From the NCBI GenBank assembly GCA_026129865.1, contig JAHCHG010000003.1, positions 248,001 to 312,000 of the forward strand: 64,000 nucleotides of DNA, read 5' to 3'. Positions within the stretch are counted from its first letter, which is position 1, and every line of letters starts with the position of its first letter. The translations under genes and the position numbers were made by a program. Below are positions 33,073-42,419 of this stretch, piece after piece. This stretch comes from Pyrinomonadaceae bacterium. GTDB taxonomy: Bacteria; Acidobacteriota; Blastocatellia; Pyrinomonadales; Pyrinomonadaceae. The notes beneath the pieces were generated by a model. It was not told the DNA's origin and searched no databases. It worked only from the letters and a program-made list of their open reading frames with translations.

Positions 33073-33960
33073 TTAGACGATCGCCGCAGCGATCTCGGCA
33101 GCGACCCTCGCATTGTTTTCGAGCAGCGCGATGTTCGAAGCGAGAGTTTTGCCGCCGCTTCGCTTCGACATTTCGCCGAGCAAGAACGGCGTAATCTCTT
33201 TGCCGGAGATCTTTTCGGCGTCCGCAAAATCCAGCGATCGTTTCAGAATTTCTTCCAGTTCTTCAAAATCGATCTCGAATTCTTCCGGAACCGGAACGGT
33301 AACCAGAACCGAATTAGAAAGCCCGAGCGCGTCGCGCGCTGCAATGATTTCGCCCGCTTCTCTCGCAGAATCTACCCGTTCGTCGATCGGCAATCCGCTT
33401 GAGCGCGAATAGAACGCCGGCATTTCGCCGCATTTCCAGCCGAGAACCGTTACGCCGTTGGTTTCAAGCCATTCGCGCGTCGCCGGAAGGTCGAGAACGA
33501 TCTTCGCGCCCGAACAGACGACGGTGATCGGAGTTTGCGCAAGTTCGGGAAGATCAGCCGAAATGTCCGATGAGAATCCGCGATGCACGCCGCCGATGCC
33601 GCCCGTTGAAAATACCTTTATCCCGGCGCGATGGGCGATAAAGGAAGTTGTTGCTACCGTCGTGGCACACGTCAGATTTTTTGCGAGCGCTATCGAAAGA
33701 TCGCGGCGTGAGATCTTTCGCACCGAATCGCTTTTAGCAAGCGTTTCGATCTGATCTTGGGAAAGTCCGATGCAAAATTCGCCGTCAAAAACCGCTATCG
33801 TCGCCGGCACGGCGCCCGCATCGCGAATGATCGATTCGAGGTTAAACGCCGTTTCGATGTTCTGCGGAAACGGAAGTCCGTGCGCAATCACGGTTGATTC
33901 GAGCGCAACGAGCGGCTGTTTATTTGCGAATGCTTGCGCCACTTCCCGGCTAAATTTCAT
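33073..33960 (-). CDS. psuG: Pseudouridine-5'-phosphate glycosidase
   Basis: 295 aa; splits pseudouridine 5'-phosphate to uracil and ribose 5-phosphate (reversible). Family strings PLVALESTVIAHGLPFPQNI, IAVFDGEFCIGL, KVFSTGGIGGVHRG and DISADLPELAQTPITVVCSG are all present. The usual partner kinase psuK is not adjacent. Stop lies 5 bp from the stop of the convergent SH3 gene. Confidence 0.92.
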   Translation of the reverse strand: MKFSREVAQAFANKQPLVALESTVIAHGLPFPQNIETAFNLESIIRDAGAVPATIAVFDGEFCIGLSQDQIETLAKSDSVRKISRRDLSIALAKNLTCATTVATTSFIAHRAGIKVFSTGGIGGVHRGFSSDISADLPELAQTPITVVCSGAKIVLDLPATREWLETNGVTVLGWKCGEMPAFYSRSSGLPIDERVDSAREAGEIIAARDALGLSNSVLVTVPVPEEFEIDFEELEEILKRSLDFADAEKISGKEITPFLLGEMSKRSGGKTLASNIALLENNARVAAEIAAAIV

Positions 33961-34027
33961 ATGTTAAGAAAAAGATCGAAAGCAGACGTTCACTTTTCAT
34001 CTTCCGTTTTTAAGTTTCAAAATTACA

Positions 34028-34879
34028 CTATTTGATCATTTTACCTATTCTGTTCAGGCGCGGATTTGTAATGCATCCGAGCATGCTTTCGCCCGATGCG
34101 ACACGATCGCACGACCAGTAAACGAACATCGCCTGTCCAATGACTAGATTCCGGTCGACCACGCCCCAATAACGGCTGTCGAGACTCGAATTTCTGCTGT
34201 CGCCCATTACAAAATAGCTTCCCTGCGGTACAACATACGGCTTGCCCGCGCTCGCAAAAGGATATTCACTCGGCAGAACATCTTCGTCAAAAGCATTTTT
34301 CGAATAGAAAACATCGTATTTCTGTTCGGGCTGCCGCGGTTCTATTTCGCGAGTTTCGAGTGCGGAAACGTTACGCAATGTTCTAGGAATATTCTCCGGC
34401 GGATCGCCGATAATACGATGTTCGGGCAGCAGTTGATCGTTAATATAAACGCTATTTTCACGAAACTCGATCTTGTCGCCCGGAAGTCCGATCACGCGTT
34501 TTACAAAATTTATCTGATACGGAACGCCGCCTTCGTCCATAGTTTTCGCTTTGTTGTCGGGGAAGCCGGGATATTTGAAGACGATAATGTCGCCTCGGCG
34601 AATCTCACGCTGCGGCAAAAAGGGAATCGGCGTTCCGCCCGGCGCAAATATAAATTTGTTTACGAGAAGATAATCGCCGACGAGGATCGTGTTCTGCATG
34701 GAACCCGTCGGAACCGTAACTGCTTGAATAATAAATGTCATTCCGAAGATCGCCATTATCAGCGTTACGACGAGTGATTCGAAATATTCACGAAAGATTC
34801 CCTTTGGCGGACCGACGGGCTTTTTTATCTTTTCATCTTGTTCCGAATGCTTAACTTTTTTATCTGTCTTATCGTCCAT
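34028..34879 (-). CDS. lepB: Signal peptidase I
   Basis: 283 aa inner-membrane protease that cleaves Sec/Tat signal peptides. One transmembrane segment near the N-terminus (VTLIMAIFGMTFIIQAVTV), catalytic Ser in VPTGSMQNTILVGDYL, catalytic Lys in NFVKRVIGLPGDKI, and the family C-terminal box GDSRNSSLDSRYWGVV. The start MDDKTDKK at 34879 is set by an AAAGGA ribosome site 5 bases upstream; a TTG 12 bases earlier would include that site. Located right after rnc. Confidence 0.94.
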   Translation of the reverse strand: MDDKTDKKVKHSEQDEKIKKPVGPPKGIFREYFESLVVTLIMAIFGMTFIIQAVTVPTGSMQNTILVGDYLLVNKFIFAPGGTPIPFLPQREIRRGDIIVFKYPGFPDNKAKTMDEGGVPYQINFVKRVIGLPGDKIEFRENSVYINDQLLPEHRIIGDPPENIPRTLRNVSALETREIEPRQPEQKYDVFYSKNAFDEDVLPSEYPFASAGKPYVVPQGSYFVMGDSRNSSLDSRYWGVVDRNLVIGQAMFVYWSCDRVASGESMLGCITNPRLNRIGKMIK

Positions 34880-34901
34880 ATTTCCTTTCAACTCTTACAA
34901 A

Positions 34902-35627
34902 CTATTTCTTCGCTTTTGATCTAGGTTCGCCCAGTTTTTCCAGGACCATACTTGCCGCGGTCATTTCCGCAGATTTTATTGAATTTCCCTCGGCACGTAC
35001 TCTTCCTTCTTCCCACACGGCTTCAACCGTAAAAACACGTTCATGCGGCGGTCCGTCGGTACTGACCACATTATATTCCGGCGCCGACAGCTTTTTTGCC
35101 TGCAAAGTTTCCTGCAAAAGCGTCTTGTAATCTATCGAATTTCTTGGTGTCGCTTTTTTTAGCTCGTCCGCAAAAATTCGATTAATAAAAGCCCGCGCCG
35201 AGATGTATCCGGTATCAAAAAAAATTGCTCCGATCACTGCCTCGAGCGTGTCGGCGAGCAGTGCCTGTTTTTTTCGTCCGCCTGTCTTTTCCTCGCCGCG
35301 ACCAACGCGCAAATACGAGCCAAGATCGTAATTCAAAGCAATTCTGCCAAGCGTGTCCGCGCTGACGAGATAATGCTTCATCAGTGTCAGATCGCCTTCG
35401 GATGAGTCGGGATTTCTGTTAAATAACTGTTCCGCGATCGCCAGTCCGAGCACCGAATCGCCGACAAATTCGAGCGATTCGTTCTGCAAATTTCGAATTT
35501 CTTCATCGCTTCCCGACGGCTTGTTTTCATAAGCCCACGAACGATGCGTCAGTGCGCGTTCCAAGAGCCCGATATTTTGAAACCGGTAACCAAACATTTG
35601 CTCGAGTTTTCCGAGGTTTTGTTTCAT
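34902..35627 (-). CDS. rnc: Ribonuclease III
   Basis: 241 aa; double-strand RNA endonuclease that matures rRNA and mRNAs. Signature NESLEFVGDSVLGLAIAEQL with metal-binding Glu/Asp, DTLEAVIGAIFFDTGY with the second acidic pair, and a C-terminal dsRNA-binding domain (DYKTLLQETLQAKKLSAPEY through EMTAASMVLEKLG). rnc and lepB form a two-gene leftward operon, an association seen in many bacteria. Confidence 0.95.
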   Translation of the reverse strand: MKQNLGKLEQMFGYRFQNIGLLERALTHRSWAYENKPSGSDEEIRNLQNESLEFVGDSVLGLAIAEQLFNRNPDSSEGDLTLMKHYLVSADTLGRIALNYDLGSYLRVGRGEEKTGGRKKQALLADTLEAVIGAIFFDTGYISARAFINRIFADELKKATPRNSIDYKTLLQETLQAKKLSAPEYNVVSTDGPPHERVFTVEAVWEEGRVRAEGNSIKSAEMTAASMVLEKLGEPRSKAKK

Positions 35628-35662
35628 GAAACGCTAATTTTATGAATAATAGAGAAAAAAAG

Positions 35663-35696
35663 AAAGCCGGACGTTCGATTATTTACGTCCGGCTTT
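35663..35696 (-). terminator. Rho-independent terminator
   Basis: AAAGCCGGACGT (35663-35674) pairs with ACGTCCGGCTTT (35685-35696); on the minus strand a TTTCTTTTTTTC run follows. It ends the gene at 35723-36976 and isolates the rnc-lepB unit. Confidence 0.88.
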
Positions 35697-35722
35697 TTTC
35701 AGTTTTCTTGCTTGGAGAAAAA

Positions 35723-36976
35723 CTACTGCTTGTTTGGCTTGTTGTTGTTTCGGTCCGCGTCCGATTTTGCTCCGTTGGTTACTGTTTTTTCAGCAACTTT
35801 CGGTGCGGGCGGTGCGGGATTTGTCGAAGTCGTCGAAGTACTGTCCGCCGGTGTTTCGTCTTCCTTGGTCGGCGGGTCGACCGGCTCAACTTCGGATGTC
35901 GGATTCGGGAACTTCGTCGCTTTAACCTGCGCGATGTGTGAACTAAGCTTTTGGGTCAGTTCTTCATCTGTGATCGGATCTTCAACCGTTTCGTATCGGA
36001 ATTTGTAAAGATTCTTCAACGTGTCGTAAAGACCGGTTACATAATCCTGCTTTTTCGGCTGGTCCGCCGGTTTTGATTTTGCAAGTTCAGCTTTCGCCAA
36101 ATCATAAGCTCTTGAATAAGCATCGATCGCGCGGTCGGCATAACCTTTGGCAAGCGCAAGCTTCGTTTTGCTCTCGAATGTCTCGCGATTTTCATTTTGC
36201 TTGATTATCGCAATGCCTTCCTCAGAAGTTTTCTGCATCTTTTCGATGTACTTGTCGCCGACGAGCGCATAAATGAACGCCATATCCTGCGGTTCGGAGT
36301 CATACTGCGTGGCTTTGTACAAATAATTCAGCCCGCTTTCTTTATTTTTCAGTCGGAAATTCTCGATCCAGCCGATCGTGTAGTTCATCCAGCCGAGCGT
36401 ATTTTCCTTGGTCTTGCCCTGATACCCGAACAATCCGAAATTATCGGATTTTGCACCGTCTTCGATCATTTTAATCGCTTTTTTGGCGTAACTGATCGTT
36501 TCGCTGTTGAACTTATCGTTGTTGCGAACTGCCGATTCGTCGTATCCATACCATCCTAAGAAGACAACAAGGTCAAGAAATTCGGGCTCATACTTCAAAA
36601 TGTCAGCACCGGCAGCGTAGATCTCAGGAGTGTTTCCTGCAGCTGCGGCATCGTTAAAACGCTTGTAACGTTTTTCCTTTGCGATCTCTTCTTCCATCTT
36701 CTTAATGTCTGCTTCGCGAAGCGGCACATTCTTTTTCAACCACTCGACCTGCTGTTCATAGGTCGGGCATTTCGAATAGGTTTCGATGTACTCTTTACCT
36801 GCTTTTACAGCGATCTTCTTTTGTTCGAGATCGCCTTTGTAATTTTTGGTATAGGTCTCATACTTCGCCTGATTCGCTTCGATATCGGCGCAGACGTCCT
36901 GTGCGAAAGTCGGAGACAGAAACGCCGCTAAGGCGAAGAAGAATCCGACCGCAAAAAATTTGTAAACTGTTTTCAT
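35723..36976 (-). CDS. Exported helical-repeat (TPR-like) protein
   Basis: 417 aa. Signal peptide MKTVYKFFAVGFFFALAAFL then SPTFA. The body is almost entirely helical, with the pattern of tetratricopeptide-like repeats (EIYAAGADILKYEPEFLDLV, ETISYAKKAIKMIEDGAK, NYLYK-type LNYLYKATQYDSEPQDMAFI, YADRAIDAYSRAYDLAKAEL). The last about 60 residues are Pro/Thr/Ser-rich, low complexity. A periplasmic scaffold role is likely. Upstream ATG at 37075 was not used because it lies ahead of the signal peptide. Confidence 0.75.
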   Translation of the reverse strand: MKTVYKFFAVGFFFALAAFLSPTFAQDVCADIEANQAKYETYTKNYKGDLEQKKIAVKAGKEYIETYSKCPTYEQQVEWLKKNVPLREADIKKMEEEIAKEKRYKRFNDAAAAGNTPEIYAAGADILKYEPEFLDLVVFLGWYGYDESAVRNNDKFNSETISYAKKAIKMIEDGAKSDNFGLFGYQGKTKENTLGWMNYTIGWIENFRLKNKESGLNYLYKATQYDSEPQDMAFIYALVGDKYIEKMQKTSEEGIAIIKQNENRETFESKTKLALAKGYADRAIDAYSRAYDLAKAELAKSKPADQPKKQDYVTGLYDTLKNLYKFRYETVEDPITDEELTQKLSSHIAQVKATKFPNPTSEVEPVDPPTKEDETPADSTSTTSTNPAPPAPKVAEKTVTNGAKSDADRNNNKPNKQ

Positions 36977-37283
36977 TAATATCAATCCTCCAAGCAATGT
37001 TAAATCTTGTAATTTTACCAAAACGTCCGTCCGCTTATCGTCCGGCGGTTTGCGAAATTCAGATGGTATGTTCAAACGATAGGTTGCATTTCTTAAAAAG
37101 CCGCCGACCGAAAATTAATCCCCTAAAAATATCAAAGGGGAACTGGTTTTACAACGATGGAAAGGCTAAATAATCGCGCAGTTTCAATCGAACTGTCAAG
37201 AAAAACGGGTCGCGGACAGGACTATATACGGCAATAAATGGTTTACAACGACGCGCGGCAAAGTTCGGCGGTTTTAGATGCGA
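36977..37283. other. Intergenic region, 307 bp, nothing recognised
   Basis: Spacer between two leftward genes. No coding frame with family resemblance, no clear hairpin with T tail and no tRNA-like fold was seen. It should hold the promoter of the TPR-like gene. Confidence 0.5.
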
Positions 37284-38831
37284 TTAGTTTTTCTGGATCA
37301 CTCGCGGACGAGTTGTTGAATTTTTTATCTTAATGACGACTGGCGGGAAAAGCTCGGACGTCTTTTTCGGCGAAGACTTTCCTTTCGCGGCGGTTTTCGC
37401 CGGAGCAGGTTTTTTCGGCACGATCGTGTCGGCATCGTCCGAATCTTCGCCCTTTTCCGTATCGACACTTGCCGAAGTCGTCGCGTTTACTTTTGGCTGC
37501 GGTTTTAACAGCAGCGGAACTTTGGCGATATTTTTGTTGCCGCCCGTCATTCGCTTTTCGAGAGCTTTATAAATATGTCCGGCAACGGCTGCGGCATATT
37601 TTCCGCGTTCGTTCTGTCCGCGCGTGATGACGACAACCGCATATTGCGGGTCGGCGACCGGCGCGACAGATGCAAAAAGCCCGACCCAGCTGCCGCCTTC
37701 GATACATGATCCGGTTTTCCCGGCGATCCCGAGATCGGCATCTACGCCGCGGCGTGCCGTTCCATATTCTGCGGCGCCGATCATTCCTGGAATTACGCGT
37801 TGAATATTTTCTTTCGGAAGATCGATCGTTCGCCGCATATAGCCGCGGAAACTCGTCTTTTGGACTTTTGAGCGTGGAATTTGCGGAACAATTACTTTTC
37901 CGCCGTTTGAGAGTGCTGAGACCATTACGCCAAGCTGCAGCGGCGTAACCGAATAATCGTCGCCGTGCGAATAGATGCGTGCATTATTATTGCCGAAAGG
38001 AAGTTTTCCGCTGGTTTCACCTTCGGCATTAATGCCGGTCGGCTGACCGAGCCCGAGGCGTTTTGCGTACGAGATCATCGTGTCGGAACCGAGATTTGCG
38101 CCGACAAGCTGAAAATAGCTGTTGTTCGAATAAGCAAGCGCATCGGTCAGGTCGAGTTTGAATTTTTTATCCTTGATGCTGCCGTCGTCTTCGATCAATG
38201 CCTTATCCAAACCGGCAACGGCGGTTACAAGCTTGATCGTCGAACACGGCTTGAAGCTTTTCTTTATCGCCCAATCCTGATTTACGATCGTCAGAATTTT
38301 TCCGGTCTGAGCTTCCATTACGACAACAGTTCCGGCGCGCGCACCGAGCGCATTTACCGCAGCGCGGCGAATTTCCGAGTCTTCGCCCGTAACGTCATCG
38401 TTGGCAATATTTCGCGCGGTTTCTGTTCGAAATGAATTTTCAAATGCCAGTTTTCTCGCACGAGCTTCGCGGGCAGCTTGATCGCGTTTTTTCTTTTCTT
38501 CGAGCGCCGCAGCACGTTTTTTCGCGGCTATTTCATCAGCCTTTTTCTTGTCGGCGGCTTTCTTTTGCAGCGAAGCCCGGCTTTCGTTTTTTACCGGTTC
38601 GGATTTTGAAGATTTTTTTGAAGTATCCTTTTTTGCCGAGGACGCGTTTTTCGATTTTGATGCCGAATTCTTTGTGTCTTTCTTTGCGGACGAAGCGGCG
38701 GGTTTTTTAGCCGCGGCGGATTTAGTCCGCTGTTTTTGCGCTTGACCCGGAACTGTGAATGCCAGAAGCAGCACGCCGGTTAAAAACGCGGACGAAAGTC
38801 TGTAATACAACTTTGCGGAAAATAAAAACAT
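37284..38831 (-). CDS. Penicillin-binding transpeptidase with Lys/Ala-rich N-terminal region
   Basis: 515 aa. Signal or anchor segment (LSSAFLTGVLLLAFTVPG) followed by about 110 residues of Lys/Ala/Ser low complexity with coiled-coil character, then a PBP transpeptidase domain. The active-site motifs are S-x-x-K in KPCSTIKLVTAVAGL, SNN in ALAYSNNSYFQL, and KTG in LGIAGKTGSCIEGG. A second Pro/Lys-rich tail follows. It probably cross-links or edits peptidoglycan in the periplasm; the basic arms may bind the wall. It has the transpeptidase but no glycosyltransferase domain, so a class B type or a low-molecular-weight relative. Confidence 0.85.
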   Translation of the reverse strand: MFLFSAKLYYRLSSAFLTGVLLLAFTVPGQAQKQRTKSAAAKKPAASSAKKDTKNSASKSKNASSAKKDTSKKSSKSEPVKNESRASLQKKAADKKKADEIAAKKRAAALEEKKKRDQAAREARARKLAFENSFRTETARNIANDDVTGEDSEIRRAAVNALGARAGTVVVMEAQTGKILTIVNQDWAIKKSFKPCSTIKLVTAVAGLDKALIEDDGSIKDKKFKLDLTDALAYSNNSYFQLVGANLGSDTMISYAKRLGLGQPTGINAEGETSGKLPFGNNNARIYSHGDDYSVTPLQLGVMVSALSNGGKVIVPQIPRSKVQKTSFRGYMRRTIDLPKENIQRVIPGMIGAAEYGTARRGVDADLGIAGKTGSCIEGGSWVGLFASVAPVADPQYAVVVITRGQNERGKYAAAVAGHIYKALEKRMTGGNKNIAKVPLLLKPQPKVNATTSASVDTEKGEDSDDADTIVPKKPAPAKTAAKGKSSPKKTSELFPPVVIKIKNSTTRPRVIQKN

Positions 38832-39038
38832 CCTGAAGCTACCTCGATCTCACAGATTTTTTTCGGAAAATGACACGCGGGGAGTTGGAATTTCGCTGAA
38901 GTTTGGTTTTTTTAACAGCTTTGTTCGGCATTTACATCCTGAACGTTAAAGACTATAACATTCAGAACATTCTATCGGCAAGAATTTGGCGAAAAATGTT
39001 AATTATGAAACGACTCTCCTGATCGGTTCGATTTAAAT

Positions 39039-40529
39039 ATGCTCAATTTTTTCAATACTTTCCGGGGAAAACTTCTGCTTCTTCTGGCGTTTCTGCTGAT
39101 CTCGACCCTGAGCGTTCAGCTGTATTTGAATATACTTTCGGAAAATGAGAACGCACGAAAACGTGCACTCCAGGAACAGGTGCTGCTTGCGGGAATCGTG
39201 CTGGGGTTTAACGGAATGCAGGCGGAAGAAGACCGTCTGCAGGATTTCGTCAAACGCGAAGGGCAGCCGTTTTTCGATGCCAGCATCGCCGAACGGATAA
39301 AGGATATTTTGGTCATCGACAACGAATGGGAAGTTTTTGACTCGCTTAGCGAGGAAAATCTGCCGACGAAAAACGCCGAAGGCGAATGGGTGAACAAAAA
39401 GCTCAAAGACGTTCAAAATTTGCCGCCGCTGATGGAAGCGAGCCGTTTGGGCGAAGATGCAAAACATTTTCCGAACGCGTTTGCACAAAATACCTCGCAA
39501 TTTGACGGCGAAGCGCATGCCGTTCCGATCGAAACGAACCGCGGGCGATGGTATGTCGTCGTGATATTGAAGAAAGACGATAAATTTGCGGTTCAAAAGG
39601 CGATTCAGCCGCTGCTCTACACGTTTTTGATCTTTCTAATTTCGACAGCGATCGCGATCGTACTTGTGTGGCGTTTTACGCGACCGATCGCAAATCTTTC
39701 AAAAGCCGCGCGCCGCGTTGCTGCGGGCGATCTGGACGTGCGGGTAAAGGATGCAGACCGGACGGACGAGATCGGCGAATTGGCGGCGCAGTTTAACGTA
39801 ATGACCGCCGAGCTCGAAAAATCGCAGGAACTCGAAGCGCAGCTGCAGCAAGCCGAAAAAAGCGCGGTTGTCGGGCGGTTGGCTTCCGCCATTGCTCACG
39901 AGATCCGTAATCCGTTGAATTACATAAATTTAACGCTCGATCATCTGCGTGCAAAATTTGCACCTGAAAAAGATTCGGAGCGGGAAAGCTTTGAAAAACT
40001 GACATCGCAGCTGAAAACCGAAGTCGCGCGGATAAATCTGCAAATATCGGACTTCTTACGCTATTCGCGTCCGGTAAAACTCGATATCAAGCCGACGAAT
40101 ATTAGGAAAGTCATAGATTCTTCGCTGCTTCTGATAGAACCGCAGGCGGAGGAGCAGAATATAAAGATCAGCATTGTCGAGCGCGACCATATTCCGAATA
40201 TTTTAGGCGACGAAGACGTTTTGCGTTCGGTTTTCAATAACCTTTTCATAAATGCAGCGCAGGCGATGGAAAATTCGGGCGGAAACTTAAGCGTTACGAT
40301 TTCAAGCGTTGAGGATCAAGTTCAAATTGAAATTAAAGACACTGGTGTTGGGATTTCAGAGGAAAATTTAGATAAGATATTCGAACCGTATTTCTCAACG
40401 AAGGAAACCGGAACGGGATTGGGACTGGCGATCGTTAAAAAAATAATTGACGATCACAATGGAATTATTGAAGTGGAATCGAAAGAGAATGAGGAAACGG
40501 TTTTCACCGTAAAATTACCGCGAGTTTGA
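39039..40529 (+). CDS. Sensor histidine kinase (HAMP, NtrB/ZraS-like)
   Basis: 496 aa. Transmembrane helices at about 10-31 and 192-211 enclose a periplasmic sensor region; a HAMP linker follows (212-262), then a short coiled coil. The phosphorylated histidine is H287 in AIAHEIRNPLNYINL. The ATPase domain shows the N box (NLFINAAQAMENSGG), DTGVGISEENL and GTGLGLAIVKK. Its natural partner should be the sigma-54 regulator at 42615, but the bacteriocin cassette on the opposite strand now lies between them. The last 15 bp overlap the thioredoxin gene's end. Confidence 0.93.
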   Translation: MLNFFNTFRGKLLLLLAFLLISTLSVQLYLNILSENENARKRALQEQVLLAGIVLGFNGMQAEEDRLQDFVKREGQPFFDASIAERIKDILVIDNEWEVFDSLSEENLPTKNAEGEWVNKKLKDVQNLPPLMEASRLGEDAKHFPNAFAQNTSQFDGEAHAVPIETNRGRWYVVVILKKDDKFAVQKAIQPLLYTFLIFLISTAIAIVLVWRFTRPIANLSKAARRVAAGDLDVRVKDADRTDEIGELAAQFNVMTAELEKSQELEAQLQQAEKSAVVGRLASAIAHEIRNPLNYINLTLDHLRAKFAPEKDSERESFEKLTSQLKTEVARINLQISDFLRYSRPVKLDIKPTNIRKVIDSSLLLIEPQAEEQNIKISIVERDHIPNILGDEDVLRSVFNNLFINAAQAMENSGGNLSVTISSVEDQVQIEIKDTGVGISEENLDKIFEPYFSTKETGTGLGLAIVKKIIDDHNGIIEVESKENEETVFTVKLPRV

Positions 40530-41381
40530 TTTCAGTTCGTCAACCATTTTGACTGCTCCTTCGATGTCGCCTTTATAAACAATTTGTCCGTTTTGATTGA
40601 TGACAAAAGTTGTCGGGTAACCTTTTACGCCGAATTTTTCGGCTAAATCTGCATCTTTTGTGATAATAACCGGAAAACTGTGCCCTTCTTCCTTTATCAT
40701 CTCAAAGGCTTGATTTGATTTGTCTTCCTCAATCGGCGAATTGACCGCTAAAATCATTACCGAAGAATCGTTTTTGTATCTGTCAAAAACAGTTTGAACC
40801 TGAGGGAATTTCTCAAAACATATTCCGCAAGTTGTTGTCCAGAAATCTAGTAACACGATTTTATTTTGGAAATTTTTTTCGGTTATAAAATTCTTTTGTT
40901 CATTAAAACCTTCAAGTTTCGTTGGTAGATTATAGGCATTAACTTTTCCCGTAAAAGTTCCAAAATTTAATTTATGAATCCATAGATCATAGCCTTGAAA
41001 AAACATAAATGTTGCAAGTAAACAACCAAAAAATGCGCTTAGGAATTTGTATGGATTTTTCAATTGCCAGTAGAAATAACCACAAATTATCGCAAGCGTA
41101 TGCATAATTACGTCAGGCAGAGAAATTAAGGTTTGTTCAAAGTTAAAAATTCTTATTGGTAATTGAATAATCCAAAGCCCAATAGTTAAAGCAATAAGAA
41201 TATGCCAATCGAATAGCTTTAAGTTATATTTTTTTAAGCAAAATATTGTCAGATAGAAAAAAAATATGAATCCGACTAGCAAAGAGTATCTAATTCCTAG
41301 CATGCCGCTTCTTACTGGTGAGATAAGAAGAGTAAGAAAAAAAGATAAAAAAATAATTTTAAGCGCAGATTTGTAAACCAT
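40515..41381 (-). CDS. Membrane-anchored TlpA-like thioredoxin
   Basis: 288 aa from MVYKSALKIIFLSFFLTLLI. About five hydrophobic segments occupy the first 150 residues (for example LLVGFIFFFYLTIFCLKKY and LIALTIGLWIIQLPIRIF); a TlpA/AhpC-type thioredoxin domain follows, with the redox motif WTTTCGICFEKFP and the cis-Pro loop GYPTTFVINQNG. It should exchange disulfides on the outer face of the membrane. It lies 73 bp after the fulvocin-like gene, same strand, and likely helps form or reduce the disulfides of that Cys-rich product. AT-rich. An earlier ATG (41468) would overlap that gene. Confidence 0.8.
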   Translation of the reverse strand: MVYKSALKIIFLSFFLTLLISPVRSGMLGIRYSLLVGFIFFFYLTIFCLKKYNLKLFDWHILIALTIGLWIIQLPIRIFNFEQTLISLPDVIMHTLAIICGYFYWQLKNPYKFLSAFFGCLLATFMFFQGYDLWIHKLNFGTFTGKVNAYNLPTKLEGFNEQKNFITEKNFQNKIVLLDFWTTTCGICFEKFPQVQTVFDRYKNDSSVMILAVNSPIEEDKSNQAFEMIKEEGHSFPVIITKDADLAEKFGVKGYPTTFVINQNGQIVYKGDIEGAVKMVDELKSNSR

Positions 41382-41454
41382 ATATTTGATAGTAAGGTTC
41401 GGCAGTAGATTTGTGAAAATTGTTAAAAATACTGCCGAGTGCGTTATAGAGTGG

Positions 41455-42419
41455 TTAACATTTTCCATCACAGCTAAATAACCAAAAAACGCCACATCCT
41501 GATCTAGTCCGACTACAACTTGAACTAGGGCAATACTCAGTCCAACATGCCGGAATGCTTCCTCGCGAACAATCACAGTTTCCGGCTAGCGACTCTGCCG
41601 AACTTTCGCCGCCAAATTTTAGAAAAATTTCTAATCCTTTTTCCTTAGGAAATGTTACATATATGCGGTCCGAGATAGTTTTAATGGCTGGTTGCATACT
41701 ATCTTGCGAATTCTTAGAAGGTGTTGTCATTTCAAATAATTCTGGAGTAATTAACGATAATGCATCAATTATTACTTCATTTTGCTCAAAATTTAAGTCA
41801 GGAAATTTTACAAGGCTGTAAGCAAGTTGCACTTTCCAAAAGTTACTTCTTTCGAGTGCAGAAACATTTGAGAATATGTTCCTTCGTTCATCAAAAGTTG
41901 CTAAATTAGAAACTTCAATATATTTTTGCAACATTAAAGTATCTTCTTTGTTTCCACCTAAACTTGCAAAAATCTCAGATGAGTCTTGCTGAGAGAAAAC
42001 CGATGTCGCTCGCGCCTCAAGAGTTTGAGCAAAATTTTCAGTATTGTCACTGACTTTTGTCCGATCATAAGTATCCCGATTAATTCCTGCAATACTTTCC
42101 AAAATTACGTATCTTTGATCTTTGGTTAAGTTTGGACGCTTAACAAATTGGAATGCTAAATGTAATTTGAATAAGTTTGCTTTATCTTCATCTGAAAGAT
42201 CACTAAAAGTGAAAGATCACTAAAAGCCTTCGGTCTTTTGTTCATTTGCAAAGATGAAATCTCAATATAGTTTTGCAAAACATCTTTTTTGACCGTAGAT
42301 GTTTGGGACTGTTTAGTATTAACCAAATCCGTCGTTTGCGCGAAAATGTTAGTTGTAAATAGGCTGAAAAGCCCTCCGGCGATGAGCATAAATAACGCTA
42401 AGCTGTTTTTTTTGTTCAT
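41455..42419 (-). pseudogene. Fulvocin C-related bacteriocin precursor, frameshifted by a 17-bp duplication
   Basis: From ATG 42419 (AGGAG ribosome site) a signal peptide MNKKNSLALFMLIAGGLFSL leads into a leader. At 42193-42226 a 17-bp unit is repeated perfectly, shifting the frame; with one copy removed the frame runs on (DEDKANLFKLHLAFQFVKRP) to 41455, 315 aa in all. The leader contains two related domains (LQNYIEISSLQ and LQKYIEVSNLA). The C-terminus is an 8-Cys core starting NCDCSRGSIPACWTEYC and ending GCGVFWLFSCDGKC, matching the pattern of the Myxococcus peptide fulvocin C and the proteins annotated as fulvocin C-related. In the present state only the first 87 residues (last ones off frame) are made, unless translation restarts at an internal codon such as ATG 42102. 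Confidence 0.75.
42193..42226. repeat. Perfect 17-bp tandem duplication inside the bacteriocin gene
   Basis: TGAAAGATCACTAAAAG occurs twice head to tail (42193-42209, 42210-42226). Since 17 is not a multiple of 3, two copies break the frame and one copy restores it. Confidence 0.95.

Noticed and set aside
39033..39596. 187-codon frame antisense to the histidine kinase
   Set aside because: Fully inside a gene with clear domains on the other strand; no family resemblance.
42193..42226. Programmed ribosomal frameshift in the bacteriocin gene
   Set aside because: No slippery heptamer with a downstream structure is needed; the frame break is fully explained by the perfect 17-bp duplication.
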